Shown: positions 1 through 9,932 of the stretch, in pieces
How the letters are laid out: every line of letters begins with the position of its first letter
How positions within the stretch are numbered: the stretch's first letter is position 1
Assembly: GCA_030374805.1 (NCBI GenBank)
Contig: JARGSG010000001.1
Location: forward strand, 1,426,001-1,490,000
Length of the DNA stretch: 64,000 nucleotides
From: Gracilaria gracilis
Lineage: Eukaryota; Rhodophyta; Florideophyceae; Gracilariales; Gracilariaceae
Reading direction: 5' to 3'
Notes under the pieces: model-generated
The model's input: only the letters and a program-made list of their open reading frames with translations
The model's database searches: none
What the model was told of the DNA's origin: nothing
Translations under genes and position numbers: made by a program

Positions 1-69
1 ACCATTCTGACACGGATTACGGGTACTGTTAGAAGGCTATGTGGCGTTGCTCAACCAAAATCGATTGTG

Positions 70-936
70 ATGCATGCTGATAGAAGCATTCCAGAGAAGA
101 TAAATATCGCAGGATTTGACATCTGCGGAGTTTCAGTGGCAGCCGTCGAAACCTGCCTATGGATACCTTCACTATCGCTCGCTTTTGATGCAGGTCGTTG
201 CCCAAGAGGGGTAGTGGGCATGCGCTACATGGCCATTACACATGGACATTGTGATCACATTCATGGATTGCCCCTTCATCTGGCTACCAGAACTCTACAA
301 CAGCTTCCAAAGCCCCGCTATTTTCTGCCCTCGGCTATAGAAGACGATGTCCGAAATTTGGTCGCAGCCGTCGGAAAACTTGAGCAATGTTCTTTAGAGA
401 TGGAGTCAGTGCCACTGAGACCAGGCGTGGACGAGGTGGAGCTCAAGAAAGGATGGATTTTACGATCTGTCCAAACAAAACACTCGGTTCCATCCCAGGG
501 TTACGTAGTTTTTCGGAAAAGAAAAAAGCTCAAGAAGCAATTCTTGGGTTTGACCGGAAGTGAACTTGTGGCTTTGAAGAGCAAGGATGTTGTAATTGAG
601 GACATTATTCAAACACCAGAGATCGCCTACACCGGTGATACGCAACTTGATGCAATCACCAAATCGGAGGATCTCCAGAAAGCTCGTATATTGATCACGG
701 AAATGACTTTTATTGACGAAGCCTGTACGCCGAGTGAAGCTGCACAATTCGGACACATACATCTGAAAGAAGTAATAGAGAAAAGTCATGTGTTTCTCCG
801 CAATGAAGTGGTGGTTTTCACGCATTTCAGCGCTCGATATTCCAAAAAGGAAATCCTTGAAGCGTTGAGTATGCTTCCGAAAGAGCTAAGACAGAAGAGC
901 ATCGCATTTGGCATCGGCGGCAACGTAACTCCATAG
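70..936 (+). CDS. tRNase Z, short form (metallo-beta-lactamase fold)
   Basis: Endonuclease that removes 3' trailers from precursor tRNAs. The signature HGHCDHIHGLPLH (zinc-binding HxHxDH) lies near residue 60. A second metal-ligand region follows with YTGDTQ, then FGHIHL, and the C-terminal HFSARYSKKEI is characteristic of plant short tRNase Z (TRZ1/TRZ2 type). The first ATG is at 70. The reading frame stays open to the left edge of the window and the extra upstream residues are Arg/Thr-rich, so an organellar targeting peptide or an upstream exon may lie outside the window. Length from the ATG is 288 residues, normal for the short form. The stop is TAG at 934-936. The next gene, MED14, is about 4 kb away and points toward it. 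Family assignment is secure; the true N-terminus is not. Confidence 0.85.
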   Translation: MHADRSIPEKINIAGFDICGVSVAAVETCLWIPSLSLAFDAGRCPRGVVGMRYMAITHGHCDHIHGLPLHLATRTLQQLPKPRYFLPSAIEDDVRNLVAAVGKLEQCSLEMESVPLRPGVDEVELKKGWILRSVQTKHSVPSQGYVVFRKRKKLKKQFLGLTGSELVALKSKDVVIEDIIQTPEIAYTGDTQLDAITKSEDLQKARILITEMTFIDEACTPSEAAQFGHIHLKEVIEKSHVFLRNEVVVFTHFSARYSKKEILEALSMLPKELRQKSIAFGIGGNVTP

Positions 937-3900
937 AACCTGTCCTTTAGCGATCTCAAATCCCGCTCGATCATGATTTTCATCTTAATCGTTGTTCTGG
1001 ACAACAGCTTACCATTATCATGATTCGGTCGATTGTCATATGGAGCTGTATCTGTATTCGCCCTCGCCAAAAGCTGAGGGACGTGGAGATGTTGTTTTTG
1101 CAAGCTTTCTTGGGCCTGAGAAAGGATGTGCATCACACTCCGCTTTTAAGCGTGTGCAATGTATTCATGTTGGGATTGGGGAGGAGGTAAGTGTAGTTGT
1201 CACAACGCACGACCTTCACTGGAGTTCAAGCTTTTTAAGGAATGCTTATTCCCAGTAAACAACCACCACATTGTTGTACGTAGATGAAAACGACATTGCT
1301 TGTGGCGTTGAAGGCCGCGGTTGCACTGAAGACTCGTGAATCAACGACTCCATCTATCCTATATTTGCATTCTGGTCAACAAGACATTTCAGGAAGAGCT
1401 ATCTGACTGAGCTTTGAAAAGTAACGCTCGTTTCGGGTGGGAAGAGCACAATAAAGCTTGTCATACGGCCCCCAAATAAGCAACATGGGTTGGGCTCTTG
1501 TTCCTATTCGAAGCGTGATGATTTCTATATTGCGAAAACGCAGCAGTTATCCATACGTTCAAATCGTCACGCCGTGCCATTCACAAGTGATTATGTCAAT
1601 CGCGTTCACCAAAGTTGCGACCGTCTGAGCAGGTCAAGAGACTGATCGAGCAGATTTTGCATGATTCGAACGAGAGTTGCGAAAAACTTATGACATCCAT
1701 GGTACATGATGGAAGCCATGCCTTGCCCGACAGAATCAGATGGATTTCTTCCAGCAACATCATCGAGGGCGAAAGGGTTGGCGCAGAATGATGATGAAAT
1801 ACTTTGGTGGATGACGTCTGAGGCATGGCACAAAGCCAGGCCGCGAGCGAGCTTAGCATGTTAGGAATCCTAAGGATATTCGAATCGTCAGCACTTTCAC
1901 TGGTCTTGTATGAGGCAACGTGGCAAGCCAATCGACATGCAAAGGGTTTGTAATCTCAATTGCCAATGGTTAACACAAAGCAAATTTCAGTGGGATCCCC
2001 CGATGCGTGTTGTATCGCGCCCACTCCGCTTTGTTTCATATCCCTCCGCGTATGGACAGACCAACGTCATAGAATTGATCTCACCTGTGCAACAGCAGAG
2101 GTCACGCTTGCTTGACTGTTGTTCCTGTGTCTATCAGTGCTAATCTTATATCGGTTCTCAATCAGAGGAGCAGCGCTTCTCTTTCTAAGTTGCTTGGCCT
2201 TGTTTTTCAGTTGGGTTGGACGTTGCATCGAACAGTCTCATTGCAGAAGAAAAAGAAACAACCGTTGATCTGCAAGGCTACGAAATACGTAGAGCTTGCA
2301 GCGCTCCGCTCCACATCTACGCACCACGTTCCATGTAGTGTCGCATTTAGTCGACGTCACGATATATCTAGAAGTGCTATGCAGTATTCAAGCACGCAAG
2401 TACCTCCAGTTCTTCTCATGATGCATGCTTTTTTCGTCTTGCGAAAATAGTGGTTGGCTTAGGAGAGGAGATCCTTCAGCGCTTGTTCGCTCGCGATGTC
2501 ATCTTCTTCTTACTCGTGAATCAATTGCGTTTGGCGATAATCAAGAGCGTCAGTCGCGCCATGGCGTACTACACTATCCTTAGTGATTGGTCTAAGTTAG
2601 TCCCGCACGCAATAGCAGCTAACTGTTGCGATCAAATTCATGCCAACTTCATTTTACTGTTCCTATTCCAACTCCACTAGACTATGTGACCCAAACTGTG
2701 CAGTGTAGAAGTCAACACCTCTCGTTCAACAAACGATGACAACAGTGTTCATTCCACCTTCACTGACTTTGGCATACCAGTGGAATCCATAGATATGAGT
2801 CCGGATGGACAGCGCTGTCGACAATATCCAAGGATCACCTGCATGCAACATTCCGAAGCTTTGTGCTGCGGCCAGAATATTTTTTGCCTTGTTGGGAGCT
2901 GGACTGCATGCCCTGATTAGATACAGTATCTACCATCACAACCCCACCCAGAAGCTCTGGTTGTTTTAGCGTTTAGAGCCACAATGCTCCCAATATATTG
3001 AGAAATGTTCAGGATGAGCACCTGGTAATGTATAAAACCTGGTAAAGGGCGCAGGATAGCAAGCCCCTTATTGCGGGACAGCGTGCTGACCAAGTCCTTT
3101 TCTTTAACAAAAAACTTAGTAATCCTTTTTGCAGTCGAATGAACGAAGCGATTTCGACTGGGCCCAGTAAATATGTCTGCTCCTTACTCTTGGACGCTTG
3201 TACCAAAAGGTACCAACGGTACACGCGAGGCTGGAATTCGTCTGGTAAGCAGTGCTCTTGAGGACTACGTCACTTTTTTTGTGCTTTCTTCAGCGCTGTT
3301 CAAGCCACAGTTCATCGGCCGTTGAAACTCGCAGAACTGCCGGAAAACGCGTATGGAATGACGTTGCGTGCATCGCTTCCCTGCGCCTTAGCAAGTTGCA
3401 GAATGGGAGCCAAGAGGCTTCGAAATCCCGAGTGACGCAGGTAATGAGCGTGAGCTTTGGGGCTGTCACGTCGAGATGCAGAAGATCGTCAAGCGTTATC
3501 GTAGTCACTGTTGATAAGTATGCCAAACAGAGACGTCTTCTTCTTCTTTGTGCGTCAACATAATCGCCGACGGAGGCAAGGAACGAATCAGATCTCTCCG
3601 CTGCATATTCGACGTGCTGTTCTCATTTCGCTGCGCGCTGACCAACGACACTGATGCATGCGAGTACGGAATGAAGGCTTTTAACTCTTGAACCTACAGT
3701 CACTGCACCAACTATGCGTGACTTCGTTTTCGATCTGCACGACAAAATTCTTCTCTTCGCATGCGGCTTCTCCTCTTCGACCTCCTAGCCAGACATTCAG
3801 CTCCAGGTCCAACAAGATCTTGGCTCATTCTCGAATATACCCAAAGCGGTTTAGCAACCTTTGTTCCACTCCTGACTGGCTAATGAGGAAAGATTTTGGT

Positions 3901-4863
3901 TTCCCTTTTTCCTGCGGTTTAAAGTCACAGAGGCTATAAGCTCTTGTGCTCTCATCACAGCTACTCGGGCTTGGCTCGCACCTTATCCAGTCCAGAAACA
4001 AGATCTTCCTGTATTACCACTGAGTTCCCGAGTCAAAGTCCAATTCTGTACAGATCATTGACTATTCTTTCAGTTGGGAGAGGGAGGCAACAAAAGTACT
4101 GTTTCCCAACTTCGCTGCAACTCGCTGTAACGAAAGGAGGGGCGGTACTTTTCTTCAATTCTCTATGTGGCACTGGAACAGAGTGATGGAAGACGTCGAA
4201 GAGGGGGTGACTGTCTTCTACCCGGGCACCGTGCTAGCACATTGTCAGGTATTGAACCACCACAATAAGGTGAAAGCTTCTCTCCAACGATGACGTCATT
4301 AAACATCTTCACCATCTCCTGATACACGATCAACTGAGTACAACAAGATTATAGCTCAAGCAGAAACTACGCCAGAGAACGGACACTGTTGTTTTGCACA
4401 AGCGGCAAACCCGAATCGTCTTTAAAGGGACCTCCATTGCGAACTTCTTTATGGGAAACTAAGCTCACACGTGAAGGAGCATTCGTACCTTCAACAGCAC
4501 ACCTTCTATCACTATCATTGAAGCATTTCTCACTGTATCACTCCAAACCAAAATGGTTAAGCTGTCGCCAAGGAGGATGAACCGGGACGATGGGGAAGAA
4601 GCTAAGAAAAGTCGACCAAAAGGCAAGGCCAACAAGACCAGAAAAGGGACACAAGGAGCAACGCCAGCAGAAGCAGCGCACAGACCACTTTGTCAACCTA
4701 TTCCCTTCAACTACTAGTCGAGCTTCTTTGGACTGCGAACAAATGACTAATACCAAGGCTGGAAACTGGGACATTCTCAACAAGATAGGAAGCCGCTGCT
4801 CATAAAGGTCTTACATAAGACTTGACCCCTTGACGAATAAAGCTCTTATTGGATGTATGCAAT
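937..4863. other. gene-poor stretch, about 3.9 kb
   Basis: No frame here gives a recognisable protein. The open frames are short, overlap on both strands and lack domain motifs. Around 4552-4716 a 54-codon frame starting ATGGTTAAGC is rich in Lys and Arg, but nothing supports it beyond composition. No tRNA-like folds or transposase remnants were seen. It may hold UTRs of the flanking genes or a non-coding RNA. Confidence 0.4.
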
Positions 4864-5033
4864 CTACGCCCCAGTAATACCATGAGCTTTGGATTTATTC
4901 AGCTTTCGGTAGGGTTCTGCAAGGAACACCATTGCAAGGTTTCTCAGACTGCAGTAGTTCATCTTCCCCTTGCTTGCGGATCCAGGTCCCGAGTCTGAGC
5001 GTGAATGCACTTCGTATAGCGGATGCGTACTTC

Positions 5034-8000
5034 TCACGTACCTCCAGTTTTACTCGCTATTAGAATCAATATTCTGCTTAGGAATACCACTGAGATGCGA
5101 ACAGCCGCCCCTCCATAAAGCTTTCTTCCCTTATTTTTATCCACTACTCGTGCAACTATTTGCGGCCATACAGGAATCATAGCGTACGGAATGGTCGACG
5201 CGTCTGTGCTTTGAATCGATTGTAAGGCGCGTGGAACATCGAATATCGTTACTTGCCCCTTTTCATGTCGAGCGTCTACGTCAATAGCAAAAGGCTTTCC
5301 ATTTGCTGTTCCAAAAATGACGCGAGCCTTCAAAGCATTCGAAAAGCGAACTTTGTAAACTGTGCGATCAGTTGGCAAAGCTGCTTGAATACCAAGGATC
5401 ATAGGCAAACTCATCTCGAGTAGCTCACCAAACCTCTTCCCCATATCCATGGCGCTTTCCTGGAGTATTTCTTCCGCAAAAGGAATGAAGTGGAGCGCAA
5501 TTAGTGATGGCTTGGGGCTTGCCTCTACTTCCACAACGCGCCTACTAAGCCCAACAATGAAGCTTATGCCATTCGACTTTACTTCCACATGAGACGGTAA
5601 TCTTCGCACCACTTCGTAATCTGACGAGTCCGTACTTAGGCCCTTTACCAAGGCCGCAGCTGTTCTCGCTCGGAGTAAATCCCTTGCGAAGTCGTATGCG
5701 GTTCGTGGATTGTGATCCGGGTACCTAAACCTTAGGACATGAGTTCTGGGGCAGTACGTTACGATTTGTCCGCGACAGTTAAGTTCTTCAAATTGATCGT
5801 TAGCAAGAGTTAGTAGAATTTCCCAGCCCCCATTTTCGTGCAAGATCATGTGGGCATCTTCAACTTCCATCGGTGAGACTTTCACTTTCAGTGGAGTTCG
5901 ATGAGGCGAGTTTAACCGAAAGTCGCCGTCTAAAGGATTTGCGAGCTTCAGAACTTCTAGTTCTCTCAACAAATTATCTCGCCTTATACGCAGGTCGATA
6001 ACGGTTTTCATACATGTCCAGTTTCCCATTGCACCTGCACTGTTCTGAAGATCATTAGTCCATTTCGGTACGTTCTCAGGATTCGTGCATCGACCTTGAA
6101 TGAAGGCGTACGAATCTGAGGAAGTTGAAAATACTAATGGCATACTTCTGGCCCGCTTTGACGTAGAGAGTCCAGGATACACAAAAGGTTCATCGTCTTC
6201 ATTGGCCACTGAAGCGAGTGTCATAAACCTACGAGGGCGTTTCCTTTCGATCGCAGCCAGTGGCGGTCTGACCCGATTATCTCCCTTCGACACCTCAGGT
6301 TCTTCAACGGAGGTCGCACCGGGAAGCCAGCCGTTGATAACGTCATTACCGCCACCCACTGCGTTTCTCACCGTCGCCTCGCTCTGAAGGAGTTTGGTCG
6401 CCCTTAAAATAAGTTCTTGTAAAACTCGGGACGCATCAGACGGGTTTTCTGTAAAGAATTTCTGCCCTTCCCACAACTTCTTTCTTACATCCTCGGCCAA
6501 CTCATCTGATCTTGACAGAGCCGAGCTCAGAGACCCTTTGGTTTCCACAAAGAAACTACCAGCTTTTAAAGACATCCCGTACACTATCCCCACTCCTTGC
6601 TCGTTAAATCGGACCACCAAAGATGCGGTTGCCCGTCCAGACGAGTTTACCGATACCGTCACGTGCTTACTCACTTCGGGCAGGACTGTCTCTCGTATTC
6701 TCTGCAGTTCATGAACAGCACGTATTCGACAACACTTGAGCAAAAGCGCTTCCATGTTTATACTCTTCACCGAAAAAGATGCGTCAAACGGCCCCAGAGG
6801 TAGCTCACTGTCGTGTTCAATCTTGAGAATACTACTCGTCAGAGAGTTCATTTCTTGATCATCAACTGGTGAAATGGTCATGACCGATCTCATATGAGAC
6901 CGCAACCAATAGCGAATCTGCACTGGAGAATTTCTTTGCCTGTCAGCGCCAACTCCACTAAAAGCAATATCCAACGACTTCCAAAGCTGAGTTGAATGAA
7001 AAGCAAAAGTCTGCGCTCGCACGTGACTCATCGCAAGCATGCCACAACATTCAAAACTCATAGCCTGACAAAGACACAGCAACATTTTTGGAATTGGGTT
7101 GGGGCCATTCCCGGATCTCGCTTCCTCGTAAGCCCAGAGCATGCGATCCCTCAACATTTGACGAAGAGGTTCTTTATGTTCAGCGCGCAAGGGAACTGGT
7201 CTTTCGCGGTCATGAAACTTGGATCGAATTGCACTCGGAGCGTCTGGGTGGGAATCAACAAGAATATGAAATCGGAGAAGGACAACAAACGCTTGATCAA
7301 GTTTGAGTTTATCCAAAATAACATCAGCTGTCCACGCATCGGGTACGCCAATACGGACGGCGACCGCGCAAGGATCAACACCAGCTTTAATAAGTTTGAC
7401 ACCTTCGGGCAGTGAAGCACAAATGACTTCTCTGGTTGTTATTCGCAACCGCTCGACGGCATCTCTAGTGAGCGCTTCATGCACCTCATCTTCGTCGTCA
7501 GAAGTTGTAGAATCAGCGGAAACAAGCTTTGAACCTTTGAGTTGCTTCTTCAACGAATCCAAGTCGCTTTCGAAGCTGGCGGATTCGGTTGCGGTCGTTT
7601 TCGAACTGACAACTGTTGGAAAGGAATCCACAGCCATACGTGTATCGTCCAAATTGTTGATATCGTTTGGTTTTGCTGAAGTGGACTGTTTGCGCTGCGT
7701 CGCAGAAGAGGAGAAAAAAAGGCGTGATATAGTGCGCATGTCGCGCTTGGTAGCCAGACCGATTGCGCTTTCAACGATCTTGGGTACTCGGTTGAAACTG
7801 GGTGCACCAGAGAAAACCTGCGCTGCTTCCTGAACGGCGCACGGATGATCAGCGGCGGCGCGCGAGTTGGAAGAAACCTGAAACAAAGTATCGGCGTCAA
7901 GGGTAAAGACGGTGCTTCTCTCTTGACAAACGTTACGTGCAAGGCGGGCAGAACTGTGAAAGGCGGAATAAGCCATGTACCATTTGACTGTGGCGGACAG

Positions 8001-8171
8001 TCGCGCAAAGCGATGTCGCGTGTTGAGAAGGGCGTCCAACAGCCGTGACTGACGGTCCTCTGGTTCATAATCGGCGAGAGAGTCCAGAAGGGCGTGAAGC
8101 TCCTTGTAAGAGTTTTGAACTACATCATGGGTTAAGCGTGATAAAGGCAGGTCAGGTCGTTCCGCATCCAT
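5034..8171 (-). CDS. MED14: Mediator complex subunit 14 (Rgr1 family)
   Basis: Scaffold subunit that links the head, middle and tail modules of Mediator in RNA polymerase II transcription. The N-terminal 100 residues carry the family signature: PLSRLTHDVVQNSYKELH, a helical stretch, then LLNTRHRFARLSATVKWY, matching the conserved MED14 N-terminus. The rest is mainly alpha/beta with an Arg-rich linker at about 640-700 and no other domain. At 1045 residues it is close to yeast Rgr1 and shorter than plant MED14. The C-terminal end is doubtful. The stop at 5034-5036 lies inside a good donor (GGAG|GTACGTGAG, intron from 5041). An acceptor (TTCCTTGCAG) ending at 4917 would join a short exon ending in TAG at 4864, replacing the last two codons with about 17 others. 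The ATG at 8171 heads the conserved domain. It is divergent from the Lhcr gene. Confidence 0.85.
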   Translation of the reverse strand: MDAERPDLPLSRLTHDVVQNSYKELHALLDSLADYEPEDRQSRLLDALLNTRHRFARLSATVKWYMAYSAFHSSARLARNVCQERSTVFTLDADTLFQVSSNSRAAADHPCAVQEAAQVFSGAPSFNRVPKIVESAIGLATKRDMRTISRLFFSSSATQRKQSTSAKPNDINNLDDTRMAVDSFPTVVSSKTTATESASFESDLDSLKKQLKGSKLVSADSTTSDDEDEVHEALTRDAVERLRITTREVICASLPEGVKLIKAGVDPCAVAVRIGVPDAWTADVILDKLKLDQAFVVLLRFHILVDSHPDAPSAIRSKFHDRERPVPLRAEHKEPLRQMLRDRMLWAYEEARSGNGPNPIPKMLLCLCQAMSFECCGMLAMSHVRAQTFAFHSTQLWKSLDIAFSGVGADRQRNSPVQIRYWLRSHMRSVMTISPVDDQEMNSLTSSILKIEHDSELPLGPFDASFSVKSINMEALLLKCCRIRAVHELQRIRETVLPEVSKHVTVSVNSSGRATASLVVRFNEQGVGIVYGMSLKAGSFFVETKGSLSSALSRSDELAEDVRKKLWEGQKFFTENPSDASRVLQELILRATKLLQSEATVRNAVGGGNDVINGWLPGATSVEEPEVSKGDNRVRPPLAAIERKRPRRFMTLASVANEDDEPFVYPGLSTSKRARSMPLVFSTSSDSYAFIQGRCTNPENVPKWTNDLQNSAGAMGNWTCMKTVIDLRIRRDNLLRELEVLKLANPLDGDFRLNSPHRTPLKVKVSPMEVEDAHMILHENGGWEILLTLANDQFEELNCRGQIVTYCPRTHVLRFRYPDHNPRTAYDFARDLLRARTAAALVKGLSTDSSDYEVVRRLPSHVEVKSNGISFIVGLSRRVVEVEASPKPSLIALHFIPFAEEILQESAMDMGKRFGELLEMSLPMILGIQAALPTDRTVYKVRFSNALKARVIFGTANGKPFAIDVDARHEKGQVTIFDVPRALQSIQSTDASTIPYAMIPVWPQIVARVVDKNKGRKLYGGAAVRISVVFLSRILILIASKTGGT

Positions 8172-9100
8172 GATTACAAGGCGAAAAGAGGGCTTCTTCC
8201 GAGCGGATCGGAAGTGGTGACGCCACTAGGCGCCACAGGCGCGACGAAAACGCGCAATGACGGAAGATTGCCCGCGGCGACGCAGGTTCCGTGGCAGGAG
8301 AAGATGACGAAGCAAATGCAAACGAACAACGGCAGAAGAGCGGCAAAAAGTGCCTAAGCAAAAACGGGGGGAGACGCGCTGAATTTGAACAGGTGCCGTT
8401 GGTGGCAGCACAAGCGGCGCAACGTCTTCAAATCGCGCGAGAGAAACCAAGAAACGCGCACACGAAGGCGACGCAAAGAAGCGACGAACGACACGAAACA
8501 GCGCACCACCGCCCGCACGTAACTGTTCCACAACACGGCAGAGTGTTTGCCGCAGAGAGCGCGCGCGCAGGCGACGCGCACAGCTTGCAGCGCGGCGCTT
8601 GCAACGCTCACGCGCCCAAGCCGGTCGAAATTCGCGCGCCCGCACACACTTGTCCAAAGTTTGGACTCCAAACCGTCAAGTTCACCGAACGCGAACGAAA
8701 CCGGCTTGCTTACAGCTTCTGCTGTCAGCAGTGTGGTGTAGCCAATGAACGTGCGAAGCGCGTACGGAAGATTACGGCGTGAATCGGCGGCGAGAAGGCG
8801 GTTTGAGAGGCGGTTGGCCAAAATATCTGCACACCGAGCACAACTGCGACACCTCCACGCGCACTTCATCGCTTCAATCATCGCGCTCGACCACACGCCC
8901 TCGCCAATAGCTGCTTTTCCCTACCCTTGATACCGTTGATACCAAGTGAAGTTCACAGCCGGCGCCATGGCTTCACTCCTGCCAAAGTGCTTTATATCGC
9001 TTGGTGTCCGCCCCACCCTCTCCCCATCGCCCCACAACCAACTCCTTCCGTTCAACATCTCTCCGCATTTTCCCTCCGTCTCACTCCTCCCTATCGCACC
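8172..9100. promoter_or_regulatory. divergent intergenic region between MED14 and Lhcr
   Basis: About 930 bp separate the two start codons. It is GC- and CpG-rich at 8.2-8.7 kb. Overlapping open frames on both strands (for example 8291-8782 and 8354-8896) have biased Ala/Arg composition and no recognisable domain, so I read them as by-products of GC richness. Near the Lhcr gene there is a TATA-like TTTATATC at about 8991-8998. A C/T-rich leader (about 9005-9100) runs into the ATG at 9101. This is likely the shared promoter region. Confidence 0.45.
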
Positions 9101-9697
9101 ATGACCGCCTTCGTCTCCTCCGTCTCCGCCGTCGCCCGCTCCGCCTTCACAGGCGCGGCGCTCTCAGCGCCTCTCGTGCAATCGCGCCCCCCCGTCACCA
9201 TGGTCGCCAGCAGGGCCATCCCCTTTCTAGAGGCACCTCCGAAGCTCGACGGAACTCTCGCCGGGGACTCAGGATTCGACCCTCTGTACCTATCCAACTA
9301 CATCGACCTCGACTACGCTCGCGCCGGCGAACTGAAGAACGGCCGCATTGCCATGCTCGCCACGCTTGGCATCTTGGTTCAGGAGTTTGTTCATCTGCCG
9401 GGGCCCATGTTCCAGGAGTCCAACCCTATCAAGGCCATTTACGCCGTGCCGGTTGAAGGCTGGGTTCAAATACTCCTGTTCATTACCATTATCGAGCTCG
9501 CCACATTCAAGGCCACTTTTGAGAAGGGAGCTGATCTTGGCTTCGATCCGCTCAATCTTGGAAAGAAGGGTAACTATAAGGAACTTGAACTCAAGGAGCT
9601 CAAGAACGCCAGGTTGGCTATGATTGCCTTCTTTGGCTTCATCATGCAGACCATTGTCACGGGCAAGCCTGTCATTGCTCAGCTCACTTCATTCTAA
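9101..9697 (+). CDS. light-harvesting complex protein, red-lineage Lhcr type
   Basis: Nuclear-encoded, plastid-targeted antenna protein of the thylakoid membrane; in red algae this family serves photosystem I. The product is 198 residues. Residues 1-33 (Ser/Ala/Arg-rich) are a plausible transit peptide ending near VTMVAS. The mature part starts with LDGTLAGDSGFDPL, the conserved N-terminal LHC motif. Helix 1 contains ELKNGRIAMLATLG and helix 3 contains ELKNARLAMIAFFG, the two homologous chlorophyll-ligand motifs; a central hydrophobic helix (VQILLFITIIEL) lies between. The start at 9101 is chosen because an in-frame extension to 8927 lacks an ATG and has no LHC-like sequence. One exon, stop TAA. 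Regulation is probably through the TATA-like element and C/T-rich leader upstream. Confidence 0.93.
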   Translation: MTAFVSSVSAVARSAFTGAALSAPLVQSRPPVTMVASRAIPFLEAPPKLDGTLAGDSGFDPLYLSNYIDLDYARAGELKNGRIAMLATLGILVQEFVHLPGPMFQESNPIKAIYAVPVEGWVQILLFITIIELATFKATFEKGADLGFDPLNLGKKGNYKELELKELKNARLAMIAFFGFIMQTIVTGKPVIAQLTSF

Positions 9698-9932
9698 GCT
9701 TGTGGGTCCTTGTATCAGTTCTTTTTTGCACAAGTGCCGCATAAGCTCACTGTTTGTGACCTTTTGAGATAGATGAGGCGGAGAACTTACTTCTCAATGT
9801 AAAAGTCTTTCACACATATCGTTTTATGACTATAGTCTCTAATACTATAATGAGACTTTTCTGGTCTCATCGTGAAGCGCGCAGTGTACTAGGTTGGATG
9901 CTACCCAGCTAATCACAATATCAATCGTAGCC

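Noticed and set aside
8291-8896. Open frames on both strands in the MED14-Lhcr gap
   Set aside because: Biased Arg/Ala composition, mutual overlap and no motif; expected in GC-rich DNA.
8927-9100. N-terminal extension of the Lhcr protein
   Set aside because: No ATG in that stretch of frame, and the sequence lies over the TATA-like element and leader.
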